A stretch of DNA of 14,135 nucleotides from an uncultured Lachnospiraceae bacterium (lineage in GTDB: Bacteria > Bacillota > Clostridia > Lachnospirales > Lachnospiraceae), in the NCBI GenBank assembly GCA_947174985.1, contig CAMWLB010000041.1, forward strand, positions 1-14,135, read 5' to 3'. Both the position numbers and the translations under genes were made by a program. The notes below the pieces were generated by a model, which was not told the origin of the DNA, did no database searches, and saw only the letters and a list, made by a program, of their open reading frames with translations. This document shows positions 6,241-12,742 of this stretch, in pieces; the stretch's first letter is position 1; every line of letters begins with the position of its first letter.

Positions 6241-7200
6241 TTATTCATCACTTGAATTGAGCTGAAGCCCTAATTCCTTTAATTTTGCAAGCACTTCCTC
6301 TAAAGACTTGCGGCCCAGATTACGAACCTTCATCATGTCTTCGGAGGTCTTGTTGGTAAGCTCTTCAACCGTATTGATTCCTGCTCTCTTTAAGCAGTTG
6401 AAGGAACGAACAGAAAGTTCCAGTTCATCAATACTCATCTCCAGCACCTTTTCTTTTTCATCATCCTCTTTTTCTACCATGACTTCTGCAGTCTTGGCAT
6501 TTTCGGACAAATCAATGAACAGGCTTAAATGCTCGCTAAGTACTTTTGCCGCCAGACTTACCGCCTCATCCGGAACAAGCGTGCCATTGGTATATACGTC
6601 CAAAGTAAGCTTGTCATAGTCGGTAATCTGACCGACACGGGTATTTTCTACCGTAACATTTACTCTTTCCACCGGAGTATAGATAGAATCAATTGCAATC
6701 ACGCCGATAGGCAAATCTTCATTTTTGTTCTTATCTGCACTGATATAGCCTCTGCCCTTTGTAATGGTCAACTCCATATAAAGCTTTGTTTCCTTGCCGC
6801 CACACAAAGTCGCAATAACCAAATCAGGATTTAAAATTTCAATGTCCTGATCTGCCTGAATGTCGGACGCCCTTACAATGCCTTCGCCATCATACTCGAT
6901 ATATGCAGTTTTCGGCTCATTGGTGTCACTCGTGTTTCGAATAGCAAGGCTCTTGATATTCATGATAATTTCAGTCACATCTTCCTTTACGCCGGGAATA
7001 GAGCTGAACTCATGTAATACGCCTTCTATCTTGACCTGACTGACTGCCGCGCCGGGTAAAGAAGACAGCATAATTCTCCGAAGAGAGTTACCAAGCGTGA
7101 TACCGTAGCCTCTTTCCAAAGGCTCAATCACAAATCTGCCATACTTTTTGTCTTCAGAAATTTCAGCAACCTCAATATTAGGTCTCTCAAAATCAAACAC
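6241..7200 (-). CDS. rpoA: RNA polymerase alpha subunit
   Basis: The 319-residue alpha subunit assembles RNA polymerase and contacts promoter UP elements and activators. The N-terminal assembly domain (about 1-230) has RFVIEPLERGYGITLGNSLR (22-41), followed by RIMLSSLPGAA. An acidic linker (about 240-255) leads to the C-terminal domain with ELSVRSFNCLKRAG (261-274) and NLGRKSLEEV (294-303). Arg265, Gly296, Lys298 and Ser299 of the DNA-binding determinant are all conserved at the E. coli numbering. The start is GTG at 7198-7200, with AAAGGAGGG 8 bases upstream. It lies 37 bases after rpsD. Confidence 0.98.
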   Translation of the reverse strand: MFDFERPNIEVAEISEDKKYGRFVIEPLERGYGITLGNSLRRIMLSSLPGAAVSQVKIEGVLHEFSSIPGVKEDVTEIIMNIKSLAIRNTSDTNEPKTAYIEYDGEGIVRASDIQADQDIEILNPDLVIATLCGGKETKLYMELTITKGRGYISADKNKNEDLPIGVIAIDSIYTPVERVNVTVENTRVGQITDYDKLTLDVYTNGTLVPDEAVSLAAKVLSEHLSLFIDLSENAKTAEVMVEKEDDEKEKVLEMSIDELELSVRSFNCLKRAGINTVEELTNKTSEDMMKVRNLGRKSLEEVLAKLKELGLQLNSSDE

Positions 7201-7237
7201 TGCAAATACCCTCCTTTACGAACTATCTCATCACGGC

Positions 7238-7831
7238 TTATTTGGAGTACAACTCGACAATAAGCATCTCATTTACGGGAACATCTATCTGTTCTCTGGT
7301 AGGAAGTGCTTTTATAGTTCCCTTCAGGTTCTCGATATCTACATCCATCCATTCCGGTGTCAGTCTGCCTGCGGTTACTTCAAGAATATCCTTATATCTC
7401 TGCAGAGATCTGGATTTTTCTCTGATTTCAATTACATCCCCTGCCTTAATCAGGTAAGAAGGTATCTGGATTCTCTTGCCGTTTACCAGTACATGCTTGT
7501 GTCCGACAATCTGTCTTGCTTCCCTTCTGGTTCTTGCAAAGCCCATTCTGAAGACTACGCTGTCCAGTCTTCTCTCCAGAAGAACCATCAGGTTCTCACC
7601 GGTCATGCCCTTCATTCTGTCTGCCTTTTCATAGTAGTTTCTGAAAGGCTTCTCCAGAACGCCATAGATGAATTTTGCTTTCTGCTTCTCTCTTAACTGC
7701 AGACCATATTCGCTCATCTTCTTGCCTGCTCTGGCATTGGTTCTGTTGGATTTCTTGTCATAACCCAGATATGCCGGCTCCAGGCCTAAGCTTCTGCATC
7801 TTTTCAGTACGGGTACTCTATTTACTGCCAT
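7238..7831 (-). CDS. rpsD: 30S ribosomal protein S4
   Basis: Primary 16S rRNA-binding protein of the small subunit, 197 residues. The N-terminal part lacks the four-Cys zinc knuckle (only one Cys, in RCRSLGL, residues 11-17), so it is a zinc-independent form. The S4 RNA-binding domain covers about 86-150 (ERRLDSVVFRMGFARTRREA, then RQIVGHKHVLVNGKR). In E. coli and B. subtilis S4 also represses its own mRNA. The 193-base gap upstream of this gene contains three hairpins and could be such a target. ATG preceded by GAAAGGAA. Confidence 0.97.
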   Translation of the reverse strand: MAVNRVPVLKRCRSLGLEPAYLGYDKKSNRTNARAGKKMSEYGLQLREKQKAKFIYGVLEKPFRNYYEKADRMKGMTGENLMVLLERRLDSVVFRMGFARTRREARQIVGHKHVLVNGKRIQIPSYLIKAGDVIEIREKSRSLQRYKDILEVTAGRLTPEWMDVDIENLKGTIKALPTREQIDVPVNEMLIVELYSK

Positions 7832-7877
7832 TGTTCATATTCCTTTCTGCGGGACCTCTGCCCCAATTATTGTTTAC

Positions 7878-7898
7878 AGCATCCAACACACAGATGCT
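7878..7898 (-). promoter_or_regulatory. Hairpin proximal to rpsD
   Basis: Minus-strand AGCATC and GATGCT form a perfect 6-bp stem with a 9-base loop, about 47 bases upstream of the rpsD start. It is the third hairpin of the rpsK-rpsD gap. Confidence 0.45.
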
Positions 7899-7934
7899 TT
7901 CTTCCAACGAGTTATTCTAACTTTCCACTTTCAG

Positions 7935-7963
7935 GAAGAATTTCCCTTCAAGGGAAATTCTTC
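7935..7963 (-). promoter_or_regulatory. Perfect 12-bp hairpin in the rpsK-rpsD gap
   Basis: GAAGAATTTCCC (7935-7946) and GGGAAATTCTTC (7952-7963) are exact reverse complements with a 5-base loop. No T-run follows on the minus strand, so it is unlikely to be an intrinsic terminator. It may be a leader or processing element for rpsD. Confidence 0.65.
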
Positions 7964-7964
7964 G

Positions 7965-8024
7965 GTGTGAAATATAGTTATTCTTAGGCGGCGTCCTTCG
8001 ACGCCTTAGAATAACTTTTCACAC
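7965..8024 (-). promoter_or_regulatory. Long hairpin immediately after the rpsK stop codon
   Basis: The two sides pair as GTGTGAAA/TTTCACAC (7965-7972 with 8017-8024), AGTTATTCT/AGAATAACT (7976-7984 with 8008-8016), and GGCGTC/GACGCC (7990-7995 with 8000-8005) closing on a 4-base loop. Small bulges separate the three helices. The stem begins at the base next to the rpsK stop. No T-run follows, so I favour a processing site or an rpsD leader over a terminator. Confidence 0.7.
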
Positions 8025-8426
8025 TTAGACGCGGCGTCTCTTGGGAGGACGGCATCCATTATGAGGTACAGGTGTTACGTCACGAATACTTGTAACCTCC
8101 AGACCACATGCCTGCAATGCACGGATTGCTGCCTCACGGCCTGAACCGGGTCCTTTTACAAATACATCTACGGTCTTTAAGCCATGAACCAGCGCAGCCT
8201 TGGTTGCAGTCTCTGCTGCCATCTGTGCTGCATACGGAGTAGATTTCCTTGAACCTCTAAAACCAAGACCACCGGCACTTGCCCAGCTCAACGCATTGCC
8301 TTCATTGTCTGTCAATGTAACAATTGTGTTGTTAAAAGAAGACTGAATATGTGCCTGTCCACGTTCAACGTTTTTCTTTACGCGCTTTTTAACGACTTTC
8401 TTATTAGCTGTTACTTTCTTAGCCAT
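8025..8426 (-). CDS. rpsK: 30S ribosomal protein S11
   Basis: Small-subunit platform protein, 133 residues, the usual length. It has a basic N terminus (MAKKVTANKKVVKKRVKKNV), then AHIQSSFNNTIVTLTD and SWASAGGLGFRGSRKSTPYA, and the C-terminal GCRPPKRRRV, all standard S11 signatures. The ribosome site is weak (AGG about 12 bases from the ATG). The gap to rpsM is 111 bases and contains a partial copy of the end of rpsM. Confidence 0.97.
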   Translation of the reverse strand: MAKKVTANKKVVKKRVKKNVERGQAHIQSSFNNTIVTLTDNEGNALSWASAGGLGFRGSRKSTPYAAQMAAETATKAALVHGLKTVDVFVKGPGSGREAAIRALQACGLEVTSIRDVTPVPHNGCRPPKRRRV

Positions 8427-8486
8427 TTAAACTAACCTACTTTCTCAAAATTGTTTGCAGTTCCACAAGTTTTCTTAAAATAAAAG

Positions 8487-8514
8487 TTACTTCTTCTTGT
8501 TTGCCACGGTTCGC
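8487..8514 (-). pseudogene. Duplicate of the 3' end of rpsM (relic)
   Basis: These 28 bases repeat the last 28 bases of rpsM (8538-8565) with 3 differences. Read on the minus strand in the matching frame they spell RTVANKKK and a stop, exactly as in rpsM. All three differences are third-position synonymous changes (ACT/ACC, AAT/AAC, AAA/AAG). No S13-like sequence is seen upstream of the copied part, so only the tail remains. Confidence 0.75.
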
Positions 8515-8523
8515 CAAGCGAAC
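8509..8523 (-). other. Small palindrome at the edge of the rpsM tail copy
   Basis: GTTCGC (8509-8514) and GCGAAC (8518-8523) form a perfect 6-bp stem with a 3-base loop. It sits exactly at the boundary where similarity to rpsM ends, so it may mark the junction of the duplication. Confidence 0.4.
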
Positions 8524-8537
8524 GTCATGCAATCCTG

Positions 8538-8909
8538 TTATTTCTTCTTATTTGCCACAGTTCGCTTTGGTCCCTTGCGAGTTCTCGCATTGGTCTTTGT
8601 TTTCTGACCACGAACCGGAAGGCCTTTACGATGACGAACGCCGCGGTAGCAGCCGATTTCCTGTAATCTCTTGATGTTCAGGGCGATCTCTCTCTTCAAA
8701 TCACCTTCCACCATAACATCCAGCTTCTCGATTGCTTCGCTGATTTTCTTTACTTCATCATCTGTTAATTCTCTGACACGGGTATCAGGATTTACTCCTG
8801 CCTCTGCCAAAATCTTATTGGAGCTTGCCCTGCCGATACCATAAATATAAGTCAGGCCAATTTCCACGCGCTTCTCTCTGGGTAAGTCTACACCTGCGAT
8901 ACGAGCCAT
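8538..8909 (-). CDS. rpsM: 30S ribosomal protein S13
   Basis: Small-subunit head protein that contacts the P-site tRNA and the 50S subunit, 123 residues. It begins MARIAGVDLPREKRVEIGLT, followed by YIYGIGRA, and contains GCYRGVRHRKGLPVRGQKTK (86-105) and the tail TNARTRKGPKRTVANKKK, all typical. Strong GGAGG 8 bases before the ATG. It is the first gene of the alpha cluster proper; the structured element at 8934-9020 lies just upstream of its ribosome site. Confidence 0.97.
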   Translation of the reverse strand: MARIAGVDLPREKRVEIGLTYIYGIGRASSNKILAEAGVNPDTRVRELTDDEVKKISEAIEKLDVMVEGDLKREIALNIKRLQEIGCYRGVRHRKGLPVRGQKTKTNARTRKGPKRTVANKKK

Positions 8910-8933
8910 TTACGTTTCCTCCATTTTCTTTTC

Positions 8934-9020
8934 ATTACTAAGTTGACTGGGGCTTTCACCCAATCGGACAGTCCTCCGACCTTTCCACGGCGTTACTCTG
9001 CCATGGTATCAACAAGTAAT
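8934..9020 (-). ncRNA. Four-way-junction RNA element upstream of rpsM (candidate leader)
   Basis: On the minus strand this 87-base stretch folds by eye into a closed cloverleaf. The closing stem is ATTACT/AGTAAT plus GTTGA/TCAAC with a small internal loop. It encloses three hairpins: CCATGGC/GCCGTGG with an 8-base loop (8985-9006), TCGGA/TCCGA with a 6-base loop (8964-8979), and GGGT/GCCC capped by a GAAA tetraloop (8950-8961). It is not a tRNA: there is no T-loop motif. It ends about 12 bases before the rpsM ribosome site. E. coli has its S4-responsive alpha-operon leader at the same place, but that fold is a pseudoknot. Confidence 0.6.
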
Positions 9021-9037
9021 CTCCCGTAAGCTCTTCC

Positions 9038-9043
9038 ATTATA
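9038..9043 (-). promoter_or_regulatory. Possible -10 box ahead of the rpsM leader
   Basis: A perfect minus-strand TATAAT lies about 18 bases upstream of the four-way-junction element. No good -35 hexamer is seen at 16-18 bases, so promoter activity is uncertain. If real, the transcript would start near 9031, and the structured element would be at its 5' end. Confidence 0.3.
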
Positions 9044-9050
9044 TATAAAC

Positions 9051-9135
9051 TGCACCCTTCGGCCTCTGACCAGCGCCGTCCGCCTTGACGGATTTTGCCG
9101 GAAAGACAAAAAGAGCCTGAAGGTGCACTTTCAGC
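9051..9135 (-). promoter_or_regulatory. Attenuator-like pair of alternative hairpins
   Basis: On the minus strand CTGAA/TTCAG (9117-9121 with 9130-9134) forms a short hairpin followed by a run of five T (9108-9112), like a weak terminator. The same segment (9115-9127) can instead pair with 9051-9063 to form a 12-bp helix with two bulges. The helix encloses a CCGTC/GACGG hairpin (9076-9080 with 9087-9091). The two folds exclude each other. The terminator stem is short, so this is tentative. Confidence 0.4.
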
Positions 9136-9166
9136 CGCATACAATAATGGGACAAGAACTCACATA

Positions 9167-9186
9167 CTTAAATTTCTGAATTTAAG
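9167..9186 (-). other. Small AT-rich hairpin after rpmJ
   Basis: CTTAAATT (9167-9174) and AATTTAAG (9179-9186) form a perfect 8-bp stem with a 4-base loop, just after the rpmJ stop. It is AT-rich and not followed by a T-run, so it is probably not a terminator. Confidence 0.4.
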
Positions 9187-9193
9187 CCGGTGA

Positions 9194-9307
9194 TTATCCT
9201 TGTCTCTGTTTGTGTTTCGGATTCTCACAGATTACTCTGATACGTCCTTTTCTTTTAATGATTTTGCACTTTTCGCAAATCGGTTTTACTGATGATCTAA
9301 CCTTCAC
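9194..9307 (-). CDS. rpmJ: 50S ribosomal protein L36
   Basis: A 37-residue large-subunit protein, standard length. It reads MKVRSSVKPICEKCKIIKRK, then GRIRVICENPKHKQRQG. Cys11, Cys14, Cys27 and His32 are the zinc-ribbon ligands, so this is the zinc-binding form. The start is GTG (9305-9307), with AAAGGAGGG 6 bases upstream. It has its own promoter in the gap after infA. Confidence 0.95.
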   Translation of the reverse strand: MKVRSSVKPICEKCKIIKRKGRIRVICENPKHKQRQG

Positions 9308-9340
9308 GTTAAACCCTCCTTTCAAAAAAGACCGTTTTAC

Positions 9341-9369
9341 ATTATATCATGTAGTTCCCTTATTTACAA
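9341..9369 (-). promoter_or_regulatory. Internal promoter before rpmJ
   Basis: Minus-strand -35 TTGTAA (9364-9369, 4 of 6), 17-base spacer, and perfect -10 TATAAT (9341-9346) with an upstream TGA giving an extended -10. Transcription would start near 9334, 27 bases before the rpmJ start. Confidence 0.7.
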
Positions 9370-9387
9370 GTGTTTTTTTCAGGATTT

Positions 9388-9606
9388 TTACTTATCTCTC
9401 CAAATAATACGCCCTTTGGACAAATCATAGGGGGATAACTCCAATGTTACCTTATCTCCCGGAAGGATACGGATAAAATTCTGCCTCAGCTTACCGCTGA
9501 TATGCGCCAGAACCCTGTGACCGTTTTCCAGTTCTACCTGAAACATGGTATTGGGCAGTTTTTCCACAACCGTTCCTTCAATTTCAATTACATCCGCTTT
9601 AGACAT
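9388..9606 (-). CDS. infA: Translation initiation factor IF-1
   Basis: The 72-residue IF-1 binds the 30S A site during initiation. It is a single S1/OB-fold domain: MSKADVIEIEGTVVEKLPNT, MFQVELENGHRVLAHISGKL, then RILPGDKVTLELSPYDLSKG and RIIWRD at the end. Length is the family norm. Its ATG overlaps the end of the upstream KOW gene by 8 bases (ATGTCTAA), so translation is probably coupled. It sits between map and rpmJ, as in many Firmicutes. Confidence 0.97.
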   Translation of the reverse strand: MSKADVIEIEGTVVEKLPNTMFQVELENGHRVLAHISGKLRQNFIRILPGDKVTLELSPYDLSKGRIIWRDK

Positions 9607-9871
9607 CTGCGTCCTCCTTGCACATAAAATCTTTTATTACTTTTTTAATTTCTTCATTGCGCACCGGCAATCCACTCTTTATCCGTTCCCCCACTGAGGT
9701 ATCGAAGCCCTTTTTGACAAGCTGTATATGCTTCTTATTTTTCCTCTTGGGATTTTCTATCGGCCTGCGTTTTCCGTCGCTTACATAAACATATTCCGCT
9801 TCTTCGCCCGTTATCATATAAACCGCCTGCTTATCATGACCGGCTTTGGAAAATGCCAGCATACCTATCAT
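9599..9871 (-). CDS. Small KOW-domain RNA-binding protein
   Basis: A 90-residue basic protein. The N-terminal part (GMLAFSKAGHDKQAVYMITG, then EEAEYVYVSDGKRRPIENPK at about 23-42) resembles the KOW/SH3-like fold of the L14e family. A basic KRKNKKH stretch follows, then a charged C-terminal helix. Related small genes sit between map and infA in many Clostridia, where they are usually annotated as KOW-domain or RNA-binding proteins; the precise role is unknown to me. ATG preceded by AAAAGGAG, 33 bases after map. Its stop overlaps the infA start. Ribosome association is inferred from context and fold. Confidence 0.8.
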   Translation of the reverse strand: MIGMLAFSKAGHDKQAVYMITGEEAEYVYVSDGKRRPIENPKRKNKKHIQLVKKGFDTSVGERIKSGLPVRNEEIKKVIKDFMCKEDADV

Positions 9872-9904
9872 AAATATACTCCTTTTCTTTTCACCTTCCG
9901 GTCA

Positions 9905-10654
9905 TCAAAGCGTCAATATCTCGGGCTCACCATCCGTAATCAGAATCGTGTTTTCATAATGCGCCGACAGGGAATCATCCTCCGTCACCACTGTCCAGTC
10001 GTCATCCAGCCAGTAGACATCCGCCCTTCCCATGTTAATCATGGGCTCTATGGCAAGCGTCATACCGGCGCAGAGCTTTATACCCTTTCTCTTCTGGGCA
10101 AAATTGGGGATTTCCGGCGCCTCATGCAGCTTTCTGCCGATGCCGTGTCCGACCAAATCCCTGACAATTCCATATCCGAACTGAGACACATAGGCATCAA
10201 TGGCATTGGAAATATCATGTAAATGATTGCCTGCCTTCGCCTTCTTTATACCCTCAAAGAAGCTTTGGCGCGTCACGTCAATCAGCTTCTGCGCTTCTGG
10301 TGAAATCTGCCCGACTGCATAGGTTCTTGCCGCATCGGAATGATAGCCCTTGTAAATCAGTCCCGCATCAAGGCTGATAATATCGCCTTCCTCCAGAATC
10401 CTTTTTTTGCTGGGAATACCGTGCACCACCTCGTTATTGACTGATGTGCAGATAGAGGCGGGATATCCGTCATAATTTTTAAAATTGGGGATACAACCCA
10501 TTTTCCTGATGAGAGAATCACCTAAAATATCAATGTCCATCGTGGACATCCCGGGCCGGATTGCATTGCCCAGTTCATTGTGCACCTGGGCAAGCAGCCG
10601 GCAGGACTCTCTCATCAGTTCAATTTCTTCTGCAGATTTAATTGTTACCGGCAT
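9905..10654 (-). CDS. map: Methionine aminopeptidase, type I
   Basis: Removes the initiator methionine from nascent proteins. The 249-residue protein has the full set of metal ligands: Asp96 (in SLDAGL), Asp107 (HSDAAR), His170 (LVGHGIG), Glu203 (AIEPM) and Glu234 (HYENT). Substrate-pocket His78 (VVHGI) and His177 (KLHEAP) are also present. No N-terminal zinc-finger or SH3-linker extension, so it is the short bacterial form. Its start overlaps the end of adk by 17 bases in another frame, with GGAG about 10 bases upstream. Confidence 0.97.
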   Translation of the reverse strand: MPVTIKSAEEIELMRESCRLLAQVHNELGNAIRPGMSTMDIDILGDSLIRKMGCIPNFKNYDGYPASICTSVNNEVVHGIPSKKRILEEGDIISLDAGLIYKGYHSDAARTYAVGQISPEAQKLIDVTRQSFFEGIKKAKAGNHLHDISNAIDAYVSQFGYGIVRDLVGHGIGRKLHEAPEIPNFAQKRKGIKLCAGMTLAIEPMINMGRADVYWLDDDWTVVTEDDSLSAHYENTILITDGEPEILTL

Positions 10655-11294
10655 CTTTCAAAATCTCCACAATGGCATTAAATACATCCTGCATATCTAC
10701 TGTACCGTCCACGGTTCTGAGCACACCCTTTGCACTGTAGAAATCAATCAGGGGCTGTGTCTGCTCATGGTATACATTCAGCCTGTTCTTTACGGTTTCC
10801 GGCTTGTCATCATCGCGAAGCACAAGCGGCTGTCCGCACTTGTCACACACGCCTTCCGTCTTGGGCGGAATGTGCACGATATGATACGTAGCGCCACAGG
10901 AAAGGCAGGCACGTCTGCCTGACATTCTGTTGATGATATTCTCATCCGGTACATCTACATTGATTGCATAGTCAATAGCGTCTCCCAGCTCCACAAGCGC
11001 CTTATCAAGCACTTCTGCCTGCGGAATGGTCCTCGGGAACCCATCCAGTACATAGCCGTTCTCACAGTCCGGCTGCGCTACTCTGTCAAGCAGGATTTTA
11101 ACGGTAAGCTCATCCGGAACCAGCAGTCCCTGATCCATATACTTCTTTGCTTCCATACCCAGCTCTGTTCCGTTTTTGATATTGGCACGGAAAATATCTC
11201 CCGTTGAAATATGGGGAATCTGATATTTATCAGCAATCATCTTAGCCTGTGTGCCTTTTCCCGCACCCGGTGCACCCAACATAATAATTTTCAT
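10638..11294 (-). CDS. adk: Adenylate kinase with zinc-binding lid
   Basis: Interconverts ATP, ADP and AMP in the cytoplasm. Starting at the ATG it has 218 residues. The P-loop GAPGAGKGT is at 8-16, the AMP-binding part includes STGDIFR (30-36) and DGFPRT (84-89), and the lid has Cys130, Cys133, Cys150 and Cys153. These four cysteines make it the zinc-binding long form common in Gram-positives. An in-frame TTG 3 codons upstream is too close to the ribosome site to be used. The gene is cut off from secY by a terminator and has its own promoter. Confidence 0.97.
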   Translation of the reverse strand: MKIIMLGAPGAGKGTQAKMIADKYQIPHISTGDIFRANIKNGTELGMEAKKYMDQGLLVPDELTVKILLDRVAQPDCENGYVLDGFPRTIPQAEVLDKALVELGDAIDYAINVDVPDENIINRMSGRRACLSCGATYHIVHIPPKTEGVCDKCGQPLVLRDDDKPETVKNRLNVYHEQTQPLIDFYSAKGVLRTVDGTVDMQDVFNAIVEILKDAGNN

Positions 11295-11333
11295 AAGATA
11301 CAATACCTCTCTTCCAAATTATTCAATAGTAAC

Positions 11334-11362
11334 ATTTTACCGTTATTTCAGCCTGTTGGCAA
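11334..11362 (-). promoter_or_regulatory. Promoter of the adk-map-KOW-infA unit
   Basis: Minus-strand -35 TTGCCA (11357-11362, 5 of 6), 17-base spacer, -10 TAAAAT (11334-11339, 5 of 6). It lies just after the secY terminator, giving a leader of about 33 bases to the adk ATG. Confidence 0.75.
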
Positions 11363-11373
11363 TAAGATAATGT

Positions 11374-11409
11374 AAAAAGTATCCGGAGAAAAGGACTTCT
11401 CCGGATACT
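11374..11409 (-). terminator. Rho-independent terminator after secY
   Basis: Minus-strand AGTATCCGGAGAA and TTCTCCGGATACT are perfect 13-bp complements with a 6-base loop, followed by TTTTT. It starts 18 bases after the secY stop. It is the strongest terminator in the window by stem length. Confidence 0.92.
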
Positions 11410-11427
11410 CTGCTTACCTTCAGGCAA

Positions 11428-12741
11428 TTAATCATTCAAGAAGCCTTTGTAATTACGCACCAGCATCTGTGACTCAATCTGCTTCATCGTCTCAAGCACA
11501 ACGCTTACAATAATAATCAGGCTGGTTCCGCCAAAGGAAACACTCGCCTTGAAAAGCCCGTTGAATATATAGGGCAGTACGCCGATAATGGTCAGTCCCA
11601 CCGCGCCGATAAAGATAATATAATTCAATACCTTCGTCAGATAATCACTGGTAGGCTTGCCGGGTCTGATACCTGGAATAAATCCGCCCTGCTTCTTCAT
11701 ATTGTCCGCAACCATCAAGGGATTGAAAGTAATGGACGTATAGAAGTATGCAAAGAAGATAACCAGCACAATATAGACAAGCAGCCCGATGGAATAAATC
11801 GGTGTCTTCAGATTGCACCAGTTAGAGGAATCAAGTCCGTTCAAGATTTCTCTCCAAAAGCCGGTTCCTTTATAGCCCACAAAAGAGCAGATAATAATTG
11901 GAAACTGCATAAGAGACTGTGCAAAGATAATCGGGATAACGCCCGCCGTATTCACTTTCAAGGGAATACTGGAGGATTGTCCTCCCACCATCTTTCTTCC
12001 CTGCACCTTCTGCGCATACTGTACGGGGATTTTACGTGTACCACCATTTAAAAAGATTACCAAAACCACCATTACAATAATAATGGCTAAAATAATAACA
12101 ATTGCTAAAGCCTGTGTAGCAAAAGGCTTTCCTTTCACAAACTGCGCAAACAGGTTCTTCAGATCTGCCGGCAGACGGGAAATAATATTGATTACCAAGA
12201 CAATGGAAATACCATTTCCTACGCCGTTTTCCGTAATTCTTTCTCCAATCCACATCAAAAATGCACTTCCCGCCGTCATTGCAGCTACCGCCGTAATGAC
12301 GCTCAATGCATTGAAGTTTACCAAGAGTCCCTGTCTGCCGAATCCGACTGACATTGCGGTTCCCTGAATCAGCGCCAAGGCAACCGTGACAAATCTGGTG
12401 ATGGAAGCAATTTTCTTTCTGCCATCCTCACCGTCCTTCTGCATCTCCTCCAGCTTCGGTATTGCAATCGTCAGAAGCTGCATGATGATGGAAGAAGTAA
12501 TGTAAGGATTAATACCCAAAGCCAGCAATGACATACTGCTGAAAGAACCTCCGGTAATGGCATCAAAAAAGCCCAAAGCACTTCCGGCATTCTGCTCGAA
12601 AAAGCTCTTAAAATAAGCGCTGTTTACGCCCGGCACGGGAAGCTGTGATCCGATACGAATCACAACCATCATGACGAACGTAAAAAACAACTTCTGCCTT
12701 ATTTCTTTTATTTTAAATGCATTCTTAAGGGTTGTAAGCAT
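11428..12741 (-). CDS. secY: Protein translocase subunit SecY
   Basis: Forms the pore of the Sec protein-export channel with SecE and SecG. The 437-residue protein has many hydrophobic stretches consistent with ten membrane segments. Signature pieces include INPYITSSIIMQLL (77-90), NGVGNGISIVLVINI (182-196), TRKIPVQYAQ (235-244) and the cytoplasmic loop PGIRPGKPT (356-364). The frame stays open upstream for 23 codons inside rplO, but the ATG at 12741 with GAGGAGA 6 bases before it starts the normal N terminus MLTTLKNAFKIKEIRQK. Only 1 base separates it from the rplO stop, so coupling is likely. Confidence 0.98.
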   Translation of the reverse strand: MLTTLKNAFKIKEIRQKLFFTFVMMVVIRIGSQLPVPGVNSAYFKSFFEQNAGSALGFFDAITGGSFSSMSLLALGINPYITSSIIMQLLTIAIPKLEEMQKDGEDGRKKIASITRFVTVALALIQGTAMSVGFGRQGLLVNFNALSVITAVAAMTAGSAFLMWIGERITENGVGNGISIVLVINIISRLPADLKNLFAQFVKGKPFATQALAIVIILAIIIVMVVLVIFLNGGTRKIPVQYAQKVQGRKMVGGQSSSIPLKVNTAGVIPIIFAQSLMQFPIIICSFVGYKGTGFWREILNGLDSSNWCNLKTPIYSIGLLVYIVLVIFFAYFYTSITFNPLMVADNMKKQGGFIPGIRPGKPTSDYLTKVLNYIIFIGAVGLTIIGVLPYIFNGLFKASVSFGGTSLIIIVSVVLETMKQIESQMLVRNYKGFLND

Positions 12742-12742
12742 A

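Noticed and set aside
8934..9020. A tRNA or tRNA-like gene
   Set aside because: The cloverleaf outline is tempting, but there is no T-loop motif, no 7-bp acceptor stem and no 7-base anticodon loop.
8956..9144. A 62-codon minus-strand frame in the rpmJ-rpsM gap
   Set aside because: No ribosome site or family resemblance, and it covers the structured RNA region, whose pairing explains the sequence better.
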